Part shown: positions 1 through 6,221 of the stretch, piece after piece
How positions within the stretch are numbered: the first letter of the stretch is position 1
How the letters are laid out: each line of letters opens with the position of its first letter
Assembly: GCA_964370305.1 (NCBI GenBank)
Contig: CAYJIU010000044.1
Coordinates: forward strand, 1 to 16,330
Direction of reading: 5' to 3'
DNA length: 16,330 bases
From: CAYJAD01 sp964370305
GTDB lineage: Bacteria; Desulfobacterota; Desulfovibrionia; Desulfovibrionales; Desulfovibrionaceae
Program-made: the position numbers and the translations under genes
The notes under the pieces: generated by a model
Told to the model about the DNA's origin: nothing
Database searches by the model: none
What the model saw: only the letters and a program-made list of their open reading frames with translations

Positions 1-205
1 GGAGTTACTTAAAAAATGAAAAGTATAGCGTTTTCCCGCGGTAATCCATGCCTTTAAAAACTGGATAAATTCTCTAAATTTCTTAATGAGATTAATAGCA
101 TAAGGCCGTACAAAAGACAAAAACTTACACCTTTCCATAGTAATTAAAATAATAAACTAATTTTAAATTAGAGCACCTGCGATTCCTCCACACTATAACA
201 TACGA
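1..205. other. AT-rich non-coding stretch
   Basis: No convincing gene is visible. The longest minus-strand reading frame near the left edge is about 22 codons, bounded by an in-frame TAG. An AT-only-arm palindrome, CTAATTTTAAATTAG, lies at 157-171 (7-bp arms around one base). It sits downstream of the minus-strand gene that ends at 206, but it has no GC stem or clear U-run, so it is not a convincing terminator. Confidence 0.6.
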
Positions 206-874
206 TTAATAGCTTATGGCCTTTTGTGGACAAACTAAATAACAAGAACCGCACATATCACAGCGGTTTGCATCCACTGTATATGTATCACCCTCCTTAA
301 TGGCCTTAAAAGTGCAAGCGACTAAGCACTCTCCGCACGCTATACACAAATCTGCATCAATTTTTGCCCCAAGAGGGATGATTTCAGCTCCACCAAAGGC
401 AAAGGGGGTGCGCAATAATTTATGATCCCTATGTTCCATTTCAAAATCATAATCATAAATTTCACCTTGCCCCTTGGTTATGCAAAAAAGGCAAAGGTCT
501 GGATAACGTTCTTTATCTTCCATAAAATACTTAAATATTTCATTCCCTTGTTCTGCTTTTTCCTGTATTTCTGCCTGAGTTACTTCATAGGCTTCTGCGC
601 TAATGCGCAAGGTGTAGCCAGGTGCAAGATAGGGTTGACCCACGGCGTTTTTTCCATCCTTTCGCCCGTGAGGATAAATACCACAAAGAGACAAATGCGG
701 ATTATTTTTTAACTGCCTATAAAATGGCTTAACAGACATGGTTAAAAAATAAATTCCAGCATCATCTGCGCCCATGATACTGACAATGCGGCTGTGCATA
801 ATACCGTTTTCCATGGTAGTAATGCTTAAGCAGCCAATTTTTTCAATGGCAGCGGCAAGTTCTTTCATGTTCAT
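206..874 (-). CDS. Pyridoxamine-phosphate-oxidase-like flavin barrel fused to a 2x[4Fe-4S] ferredoxin domain
   Basis: A 222-residue cytoplasmic protein with two parts. Residues 1 to about 165 resemble the FMN-binding split barrel of the pyridoxamine 5'-phosphate oxidase-like superfamily. The segment around 26-66, with the HSRIV and KPFYRQLKNNP motifs, is typical of the small anaerobe members. Residues about 170-222 form a bacterial-ferredoxin domain with two CxxCxxCxxxC motifs: C177/C180/C183/C187 and C205/C208/C211/C215. The first motif is followed by Thr instead of the usual Pro. The likely role is electron transfer between Fe-S clusters and flavin; the substrate is unknown. The start at 874 is supported by AGGA six bases upstream. 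A second ATG lies two codons later. The gene stands alone, divergent from the VUT gene. Identity of the ferredoxin part is certain, the barrel assignment is probable, and a physiological role cannot be given. Confidence 0.85.
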   Translation of the reverse strand: MNMKELAAAIEKIGCLSITTMENGIMHSRIVSIMGADDAGIYFLTMSVKPFYRQLKNNPHLSLCGIYPHGRKDGKNAVGQPYLAPGYTLRISAEAYEVTQAEIQEKAEQGNEIFKYFMEDKERYPDLCLFCITKGQGEIYDYDFEMEHRDHKLLRTPFAFGGAEIIPLGAKIDADLCIACGECLVACTFKAIKEGDTYTVDANRCDMCGSCYLVCPQKAISY

Positions 875-946
875 AAAATTTCCTCGGTAAAAAAGGTCAA
901 GAATTTAAAAATCTAAAAATAAAAAGGGCGATACGGGCCTATAACA

Positions 947-1486
947 TTGACGACAGCAAAGAACCTGCTTATGGTTCTTTGCATGTTACACGTAATTATA
1001 TATATCTCACTTATTCTTGCTGTCAACGTGGGCTTTGCCTATGTGCCACCCGTTGTATTGCCTAGCGGTGATTTGTGGCCGCCCATCTCCTTGGCTGTGG
1101 GTTTTGTTTTTGTGGTTAGGGACTTTGCCCAAAGAAAGGTTGGGCACCATATCCTTTGGGCCATGCTGATTGGCTGTGTGCTTAGCTGGTATTTTGCAAC
1201 ACCTGCCCTTGCCATGGCCTCTGCTGTGGCCTTTGCCATCGGGGAGCTCGCCGATTGGGCTGTATTTACATTTACTAAAAAACCATTTGCCCAAAGGATT
1301 TTATATTCAAGTTTATTGGGTGTACCATTAGATACATTGGTTTTTTTAAGCCTTATTGGCATGGCAACGCCGGTGAGCTTTGCAGGCATGGTAATTAGCA
1401 AGCTTTTAGGGGCATTTGTGGTTTATTTAATTATAAAAAAGCGCGATGAGTCTTTAGCTTTACAAGCAAATGGACAAAACTCGTAA
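947..1486 (+). CDS. VUT/YhhQ-family membrane transporter (putative queuosine precursor transporter)
   Basis: A 179-residue, strongly hydrophobic protein with about five to six membrane helices. It carries family-like features: GDLWPP near residue 41, a VVRDFAQR segment near 56-63, and an ASAVAFAIGELADWAVF segment near 91-107. These align by eye with YhhQ of E. coli, whose family (DUF165/VUT) is linked to uptake of queuine or its precursors preQ0/preQ1. It is shorter than YhhQ (about 220). The start is uncertain. The longest frame opens with TTG at 947, since an in-frame TAA lies at 920-922, but no good ribosome site precedes it. ATG codons at 971 and 983 are alternatives. The tRNA-guanine transglycosylase gene is in the same window but about 4.7 kb away, so they are not an operon. 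Family assignment is probable; substrate is inferred. Confidence 0.75.
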   Translation: MTTAKNLLMVLCMLHVIIYISLILAVNVGFAYVPPVVLPSGDLWPPISLAVGFVFVVRDFAQRKVGHHILWAMLIGCVLSWYFATPALAMASAVAFAIGELADWAVFTFTKKPFAQRILYSSLLGVPLDTLVFLSLIGMATPVSFAGMVISKLLGAFVVYLIIKKRDESLALQANGQNS

Positions 1487-1531
1487 TTTTTATCCATGAA
1501 AGCCCCATAAAATCTCATAAAAAGGAATATT

Positions 1532-2464
1532 ATGACTGACCAACAAAATTCAGCACATCAATGTGGGTGGGTGGCATTAATGGGCCCCCCCAATGCTGGA
1601 AAGTCCACCTTGCTTAATGCTTTGCTTGGGCAAAAAATAAGTATTGTTACCCCGCGTCCGCAAACCACGCGCAATCAAATTGTAGGTATTTTATCTGAAG
1701 ATGATGGACAAATAATATTTATGGATACGCCGGGCATGGCACAAGTGCGTGGGCGTTTGAGTAAAACCATGATTCAATCTGCTTGGCAGAGTTTGGCACA
1801 AGCAGATATGATTGTACTCATCCTTGACGGGGATTTATATATTCGCAAGCCAGATTTTTTAAACTCTGACCTTGCCACTCTTGGTGAAGCTTTGGCAACA
1901 GAGGAAAGGCCGCTTTGCGTTTTGGTGAATAAAATTGATTTATTTAGTGATAAAAGTAAGATGCTGCCCCTATTAACCCGTCTAAGTGAGATTTTTCCTG
2001 CTGCGGAAATTTTCCCTGCATCGGCTTTGCGCCGTAATGGTTTGGCGGAATTTAAAAAGCTTCTATATAAATTTTTACCTGAGGCACCGGCCATTTTCCC
2101 TGCTGACCAGCTCTCCACTGCTCCTTTGCGTTTTATGGTCTCAGAAATTGTGCGTGAAAAGCTTTTTTTGCACTTAAAGCAAGAAGTTCCATATTCGGTC
2201 GCTGTGGATATTGAGCAGTGGGAGGAAGATGCAGAACGTGGACAAACCATCATTCATGCTGTAATTTATGTGGCAAGACCATCGCACAAGGCCATTGTTA
2301 TTGGTAGGGCTGGCTCGGCCTTAAAAACCATTGGTAGTGAAGCTAGGAAGGAAATTATAAAATTGCTTGAAACTAAGGTGCATCTTGAACTTTGGGTTAA
2401 AGTGCGAGAAAATTGGACAGAGGACGTAAATTTTTTGCGCAACCTTGGTATGATGCAAGAATAG
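1532..2464 (+). CDS. era: GTPase Era, 16S rRNA-binding ribosome assembly factor
   Basis: A 310-residue Era GTPase, which binds the 3' end of 16S rRNA and assists 30S maturation at the membrane and in the cytoplasm. GTPase motifs appear in order: P-loop GPPNAGKS at 18-25, switch-I TTRN at 45-48, DTPG at 65-68, NKID at 133-136 and SAL at 163-165. The C-terminal KH domain includes IVIGRAGSALKTIG and the closing LWVKVRENW segment. Length is normal for the family. AAGGA sits upstream of the ATG. It lies 45 bases after the VUT gene and 18 bases before yggS, so era and yggS are probably co-transcribed. Confidence 0.97.
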   Translation: MTDQQNSAHQCGWVALMGPPNAGKSTLLNALLGQKISIVTPRPQTTRNQIVGILSEDDGQIIFMDTPGMAQVRGRLSKTMIQSAWQSLAQADMIVLILDGDLYIRKPDFLNSDLATLGEALATEERPLCVLVNKIDLFSDKSKMLPLLTRLSEIFPAAEIFPASALRRNGLAEFKKLLYKFLPEAPAIFPADQLSTAPLRFMVSEIVREKLFLHLKQEVPYSVAVDIEQWEEDAERGQTIIHAVIYVARPSHKAIVIGRAGSALKTIGSEARKEIIKLLETKVHLELWVKVRENWTEDVNFLRNLGMMQE

Positions 2465-2482
2465 ACAGGAATACTGGAAAAT

Positions 2483-3181
2483 ATGAGCACTATTGCCCAC
2501 AATCTTGAATGCGTTTTAAAACGTTTACATAAAGCCGTGCAAGATGCAGGGCGCACAGATAAGGTCACGCTTGTGGCCATATCCAAGTTGCAAAGTGCAA
2601 AAGCCATAGCAGAGGCCGCAAACAATGGGCAAATGCATTTTGGCGAAAACTATATGCAAGAAGCTCTCACTAAACAAGAAGAGCTTGAAAAAAATTTCAA
2701 CAATACCCTGCACTGGCACTTTACCGGTCATATTCAAAGCCGAAAAGCAAAGGATGTGGTGGGGCGTTTTGAGTTAATTCATACTGTGGATTCGGAAAAA
2801 CTTGCCCTATTAATTGATCAACATGCCGCTAGACTTGGCATGCGCCAAAATATTTTAATTCAGGTCAATGTGGGTTCTGAGGAACAAAAATCTGGCATTG
2901 CTATAAAAGATTTACCCCATTTAGCCGAAAAGATTATTAAGTGCGCACATTTAAATTTACAAGGGCTTATGTGTTTGCCGCCAGTCTTTGATGCAGGGCT
3001 AGCAGCAAGGCCACATTTTGAGCTTTTACGCACACTTAAAGATGAACTTTGCACACAACTTGGCCTTGAGTTACCGCATCTTTCCATGGGCATGTCTGGT
3101 GATATGGAGGCAGCCATATGGGAAGGAGCAACCATAGTCAGGGTGGGTACTGATATTTTTGGTTCAAGAATTACAAGATAA
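2483..3181 (+). CDS. yggS: YggS/PLPBP-family pyridoxal-phosphate homeostasis protein
   Basis: A 232-residue single-domain PLP-binding protein with an alanine-racemase-like TIM barrel. The family buffers free pyridoxal phosphate and affects amino-acid pools; it has no established catalytic activity. Diagnostic segments are VAISK with the PLP lysine at K35, FGENYMQEA, HFTGHIQSRK, QVNVGSEEQKSGI, GLMCLPP, and the C-terminal phosphate-binding LSMGMSGDMEAAI and VRVGTDIFGSR. Length is normal. The ribosome site is modest (ACAGGA about 12 bases upstream, or TGGAAA closer). It ends in tandem stops TAA TAG and closely follows era. Confidence 0.95.
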   Translation: MSTIAHNLECVLKRLHKAVQDAGRTDKVTLVAISKLQSAKAIAEAANNGQMHFGENYMQEALTKQEELEKNFNNTLHWHFTGHIQSRKAKDVVGRFELIHTVDSEKLALLIDQHAARLGMRQNILIQVNVGSEEQKSGIAIKDLPHLAEKIIKCAHLNLQGLMCLPPVFDAGLAARPHFELLRTLKDELCTQLGLELPHLSMGMSGDMEAAIWEGATIVRVGTDIFGSRITR

Positions 3182-3214
3182 TAGCCTTGCGCAAAAAATT
3201 TTTTATTGTAATTT

Positions 3215-3230
3215 TGGTATGATTTATGCA
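3215..3230 (+). promoter_or_regulatory. Candidate sigma-54 promoter for the flagellar cluster
   Basis: TGGTATGATTTATGCA carries GG (3216-3217) and GC (3228-3229) separated by exactly ten bases. It matches 9 of the 12 informative positions of the consensus TGGCACG-N4-TTGCA, and lies 79 bases before the fliL start. Sigma-54 control of flagellar genes is common in Proteobacteria and Desulfobacterota. No activator site was identified, so this is a sequence match only. Confidence 0.45.
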
Positions 3231-3275
3231 TAATTTGCCAAAGCAAGTATATGCAGCCAGAATTTTGAAAGGAGA

Positions 3276-3302
3276 ACTCCAAAAAAGGAGTATTTAAAGG
3301 AG
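3276..3302 (+). promoter_or_regulatory. Ribosome site of fliL with a small upstream hairpin
   Basis: AAAGGAG at 3296-3302 is a strong Shine-Dalgarno sequence six bases before the fliL ATG. GGAG also occurs at 3271-3274 and 3287-3290. ACTCC (3276-3280), six A's, and GGAGT (3287-3291) can form a short hairpin just upstream. Alternatively, ACTCC could pair with the true ribosome site. Confidence 0.5.
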
Positions 3303-3308
3303 ATAATT

Positions 3309-3917
3309 ATGGCAGACAAAGAAGCCCTGCCCGAAGGGGAAGTCCCGAAGAAGTCAAAATTTAAGAAAATTTTGATTATTATCTTAATTCTGCTCATCAT
3401 TCTTGCTGCTGGTGGTGGTGGTGCATATTGGTGGTTTTTTATGCGTGCCCCAGTTGATGAAGCAGCGGAGGCAACAACTACCGAAGAGGGTGCCAGCCCT
3501 GCTGGGGAGCAAGCGACTAAAGAAGGCGAGACCCCTAAGGATGGGGAGGCTTCCGAAGAATCACCGCGTATTGAGAGACAGTCAGACTTGCCGCGTTCCA
3601 AAGGCATGGTTTTACCCTTGCCGCCCTTTGTGGTTAACCTTTCTGACCCAACGGGCAAAAGATATTTGCGCCTAGGAATGGAAGTTGAAGTCAATAGAGA
3701 TGTTTCTGGCATTATTAAATCTCAAAGTGCTAAAATTCGTGATGCAGTAATTATACTTCTTGCCGGTAAAACTTATTCCGACATATCAACGGCTGAAGGT
3801 AAAGTGCTACTTAAAGCCGAAGTTGCTGCAAGACTTAATCAAATATTAGGCGGTTCCTACGTGGTGCGTGTCTATTTTACTGATTTTATAGTGGGAGATG
3901 GTGCCACACCCAATTAA
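3309..3917 (+). CDS. fliL: FliL, flagellar basal body/stator-associated membrane protein
   Basis: A 202-residue single-pass inner-membrane protein. A short basic cytoplasmic N-terminus (KKSKFKK, 14-20) precedes one membrane helix at about 21-45. A low-complexity Glu/Ala/Thr/Pro linker runs from about 50 to 95. The periplasmic FliL domain starts near 100 with LPLPPFVVNLSDP, KRYLRLGMEVEV, and ends with VRVYFTDFIVG. FliL proteins surround the MotAB stator and support torque and swimming; they belong to a SPFH/stomatin-like fold. The strong AAAGGAG fixes the start. It opens the flagellar cluster, 30 bases before fliN and 127 bases after yggS. Confidence 0.93.
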   Translation: MADKEALPEGEVPKKSKFKKILIIILILLIILAAGGGGAYWWFFMRAPVDEAAEATTTEEGASPAGEQATKEGETPKDGEASEESPRIERQSDLPRSKGMVLPLPPFVVNLSDPTGKRYLRLGMEVEVNRDVSGIIKSQSAKIRDAVIILLAGKTYSDISTAEGKVLLKAEVAARLNQILGGSYVVRVYFTDFIVGDGATPN

Positions 3918-3947
3918 GCCGTATACACCCTAAGCCAAGGATATATT

Positions 3948-4487
3948 ATGAGCGAAGATAAAGACCAAGACGCCCTTGCCGCCGAATGGGCAGCACAATT
4001 AGAGGCTGAGGACGAAGAACAAAATGCAGTTGAGGCTGAAACAGCAACTGAAGCTACTGATACATCAAGTGATGATGAGCTAGCCGCACGTTGGGCTGAG
4101 GCATTGGCTGAAGATGAGGAAGAAGAAACCAAACGCGCTGAAAAAACCAGCCTGCGTACTCAGGCCACGGAAGCACAGTTTAAGGATATGACAGATATTG
4201 CCAAACGCCCTCCGGCCGATGGTGCCAAGCGTGAGCTTGATTTTATCTTAGACATTCCTTTAGATGTTTCAGCTGAGCTTGGACGTACTCGCCTGCTTAT
4301 TAATGAACTTTTACAATTGGGCCAAGGCTCAGTAGTTGAGCTCAATAAACTTGCTGGCGAACCCTTGGAAGTGTACGTCAACGGTAAGCTTGTGGCCCGT
4401 GGTGAGGCTGTGGTTATTAACGAAAAGTTCGGCGTGCGCTTAACTGATATTATTAGCCCCATGGAACGCGTAAAACAACTTGGATAA
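3948..4487 (+). CDS. fliN: FliN, flagellar motor switch/C-ring protein, with long acidic N-terminus
   Basis: A 179-residue FliN. The C-terminal SpoA (surface presentation of antigens) domain spans about 96-179 and closely follows E. coli FliN: DIPLDVSAELGRTR, ELLQLGQGSVVEL, LAGEPLEVYVNG, VARGEAVV, FGVRLTDIISP. It forms the lower C-ring, takes part in direction switching, and docks the FliH/FliI export ATPase. The N-terminus (1-95) is longer than the roughly 50 residues in E. coli and very acidic. It holds two copies of a motif like E. coli DDLWAEAL: DALAAEWAAQL at 8-18 and DELAARWAEAL at 43-53. FliM is not in the window. AAGGA precedes the start; the stop overlaps the region used to start fliO. 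Confidence 0.95.
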   Translation: MSEDKDQDALAAEWAAQLEAEDEEQNAVEAETATEATDTSSDDELAARWAEALAEDEEEETKRAEKTSLRTQATEAQFKDMTDIAKRPPADGAKRELDFILDIPLDVSAELGRTRLLINELLQLGQGSVVELNKLAGEPLEVYVNGKLVARGEAVVINEKFGVRLTDIISPMERVKQLG

Positions 4488-4494
4488 AGACAAT

Positions 4495-5055
4495 ATGCCC
4501 CAAGACTCGACAAAAGCAGCTGATACAGCTACCAATGCATCTACTCATGCGGCAGATGATGCGCTCATCACCGCCCCTGCTCAAACAGCAACTGATGCCG
4601 CCCCTGCTCAAGCAACAATTGATGCAGCTGCTGGGGGTACAAGTTCTGTAGCTGAAAGCATTGGAAAAGTAGCAGAGCAAACCGTCACTGCTCCCATGCC
4701 CATGGAAAGCGCTTTTACTTGGAGTGGCTATATCCAAGCCCTTGGTACCCTTTTAATTTTACTGGCCGCACTTTGGGGTGTAGTGTGGCTTGTGCGCAAA
4801 TATGGACGCTTTAATTTCATGCCAAGACCAGGGGCCTTCCCCCGTGATGGCTTACGTCTTGAGAGTCAATTACCGCTTGGGCCCCGCAAAGGTCTTATGG
4901 TGGTACGGTTTTTGAATAAGAGGTTATTACTTGGGGTCACTGACCACCAAATAACCCTTTTGAAGGAAACCGCAGATGATGATGACGAAAATAACATGGA
5001 TTTTAAGGACGTTATGGAAAAAGCTCAACGCCAAAAATCTGACGGCGAGTTTTAG
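4495..5055 (+). CDS. fliO: FliO, flagellar export gate assembly protein
   Basis: FliO is a bitopic membrane protein that helps assemble the FliP/FliQ/FliR core of the flagellar type III export gate. The ATG at 4495 gives 186 residues. A TTG at 4480, inside the end of fliN, would add five residues but is less likely. The N-terminal 70 residues are Ala/Thr/Gln-rich low complexity and include a tandem nine-residue repeat. One membrane helix, WSGYIQALGTLLILLAALWG onward, covers about 77-101. The cytoplasmic FliO domain follows: VRKYGRF, LRLESQLPLGPRKGL, VVRFLNKRLLLGVTDHQI. The acidic tail is encoded in the stretch that also carries the fliP start: the two genes overlap by 80 bases in different frames. 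Confidence 0.9.
   Translation: MPQDSTKAADTATNASTHAADDALITAPAQTATDAAPAQATIDAAAGGTSSVAESIGKVAEQTVTAPMPMESAFTWSGYIQALGTLLILLAALWGVVWLVRKYGRFNFMPRPGAFPRDGLRLESQLPLGPRKGLMVVRFLNKRLLLGVTDHQITLLKETADDDDENNMDFKDVMEKAQRQKSDGEF
4573..4626 (+). repeat. Tandem 27-bp repeat inside fliO
   Basis: Two adjacent imperfect 27-base units at 4573-4599 and 4600-4626, in frame, encode APAQTATDA then APAQATIDA. They lie in the disordered N-terminal region. The copies differ at a few positions, so the duplication is not very recent. Confidence 0.85.
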
Positions 5056-5791
5056 TAGTCTTCTTTTTGTAGCTCTTATACCAAGCTTGGCTTGGGCAGC
5101 TCAAGACCTTGCCATGCCCCCCTTGCAACTGACCCTCTCAGGCGGCGGTTCCGACCCTGAAAAGGTCACCGTTTTACTTGAAATTCTTTTTTTACTCACC
5201 ATCCTATCTGTGGCTCCGGCCATTATGCTCACCGTAACGAGCTTTACGCGTATTATTATTGTTTTTAGTTTTTTACGCCAAGCCATGGGTGTGCAGCAAT
5301 TACCGCCCACGCAAATTCTTGCATCATTAGCCATATTTATGACTGTGGTTATCATGTACCCCGTAGGCAAGGATATTAACGATAATGCCCTACAGCCATA
5401 CCTTAATGAAACCATAGACTATCGTGTGGCCTTAGATCGCGCTCAAATTCCTTTGCGTACCTTTATGTTTAAGCATACTCGCGAAAAAGATATTTCTGTA
5501 TTTTATTCCATTTCACGTATGGAAGCACCCAAGAATAAGGATGAAGTCCCAACCCTTATGCTTGCTGCGGCCTATGTTATTAGTGAGCTTAAAACGGCCT
5601 TTACCATAGGCTTTTTAATCTATATTCCGTTTTTGGTGCTGGATATGGTTATCTCTAGTGTACTTTTAGCCATGGGTATGATGATGCTACCACCAATGAT
5701 GGTATCTATGCCCTTTAAGCTATTATTGTTTGTCATGGTCGATGGTTGGAACCTACTTGTAGGCTCCCTAGTAAACTCCTTTATTTTGTAA
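4976..5791 (+). CDS. fliP: FliP, flagellar type III export gate protein
   Basis: A 271-residue integral membrane protein. With FliQ and FliR it forms the export channel. It has a cleavable signal peptide, a FliP feature: basic KKLNAK near 15-20, hydrophobic core about 26-39, probable AxA cleavage around A39-A42. Family motifs follow: LTVTSFTRIIIVFSFLRQAMG at about 85-105, LPPTQILASLAIFMT, the periplasmic middle region, and the C-terminal TAFTIGFLIYIPFLVLDMV and LPPMMVSMPFKLLLFV. The length is slightly above the usual 245-255 because of a longer n-region. The start at 4976, the first of three in-frame ATGs, is supported by GAAGGA ending about nine bases upstream. That start places it 80 bases inside fliO. 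Confidence 0.95.
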   Translation: MMMTKITWILRTLWKKLNAKNLTASFSSLLFVALIPSLAWAAQDLAMPPLQLTLSGGGSDPEKVTVLLEILFLLTILSVAPAIMLTVTSFTRIIIVFSFLRQAMGVQQLPPTQILASLAIFMTVVIMYPVGKDINDNALQPYLNETIDYRVALDRAQIPLRTFMFKHTREKDISVFYSISRMEAPKNKDEVPTLMLAAAYVISELKTAFTIGFLIYIPFLVLDMVISSVLLAMGMMMLPPMMVSMPFKLLLFVMVDGWNLLVGSLVNSFIL

Positions 5792-5802
5792 GTGAGGATA
5801 AT

Positions 5803-6072
5803 ATGTCTCCTGAATTTGTAGTTGGTTTTGGTCGTCAGGCCATTGAACTTTGTTTGATGATGGCTCTACCCATGCTGGGTGTTGGGCTTACTGTGGGTGT
5901 GGTTGTAAGTATTATTCAAGCGGCAACCCAAATTCAAGAAATGACTCTAACCTTTATTCCAAAAATTTTATCCATGTTTGTAGCCCTACTCTTAGCTTTG
6001 CCATGGATTATGGAAAGAATGATTTCCTTTACTCGTAGCGTGTTTATTAATATTCCTACGTATATACAGTAG
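5803..6072 (+). CDS. fliQ: FliQ, flagellar type III export gate protein
   Basis: An 89-residue protein with two membrane helices, the normal FliQ size. Recognisable features are the N-terminal VVGFGRQAIELCLMMALPML, the central VGVVVSIIQAATQIQEMTLTFIPK loop motif, and the second helix ending LPWIMERM. FliQ subunits wrap the FliP/FliR core of the export gate. GAGGA seven bases ahead of ATG 5803 fixes the start, 11 bases after fliP. An in-frame ATG at 5746 inside fliP lacks support. fliR, which often follows fliQ, is absent here. Confidence 0.95.
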   Translation: MSPEFVVGFGRQAIELCLMMALPMLGVGLTVGVVVSIIQAATQIQEMTLTFIPKILSMFVALLLALPWIMERMISFTRSVFINIPTYIQ

Positions 6073-6097
6073 GTATTTGTAAAGAGAATTTAGTTAC

Positions 6098-6147
6098 GCA
6101 AGCCCATAGGCTTGCCAGTTTGATGACAAACCCCACTTTGTGGGTTT
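6098..6147 (+). terminator. Terminator-like hairpins after fliQ
   Basis: Two hairpins lie 25-75 bases after fliQ. The first is GCAAGCC-CATA-GGCTTGC (6098-6115), a perfect 7-bp stem followed by only a short T stretch. The second is CCCAC-TTT-GTGGG (6132-6144) with flanking AAA/TTT pairs around a bulged C, running into TTTT. The second looks more like an intrinsic terminator, though the T tract is short. Together they probably end the flagellar transcript. Confidence 0.5.
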
Positions 6148-6186
6148 TGCACCGCTATTGTCAGCAGAGCTGCCAAGCGGAAAGGC

Positions 6187-6213
6187 TTGCCAACACTCAT
6201 TTACTGCTATAAC
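6187..6213 (+). promoter_or_regulatory. Candidate extended -10 promoter of tgt
   Basis: TTGCCA (6187-6192, five of six to the -35 consensus) and TATAAC (6208-6213, five of six to the -10) are separated by 15 bases. TGC directly before the -10 makes it an extended -10. The -10 ends eight bases before the tgt ATG, so transcription would start about at the start codon. Confidence 0.4.
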
Positions 6214-6221
6214 ATGACAGT

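Noticed and set aside
1..64. Short minus-strand reading frame with ATG at 49
   Set aside because: About 14 codons from the ATG, with an in-frame TAG just upstream; no recognisable sequence.
3187..3204. TTGCGCAA and AAAAAATTTTTT after yggS as a terminator
   Set aside because: The palindromes give no GC stem followed by a T-run of useful form; possibly just AT-rich spacer.
5746..5802. Longer N-terminus for FliQ starting at 5746
   Set aside because: It lies inside fliP, lacks a ribosome site and adds residues absent from FliQ; the start at 5803 has GAGGA.
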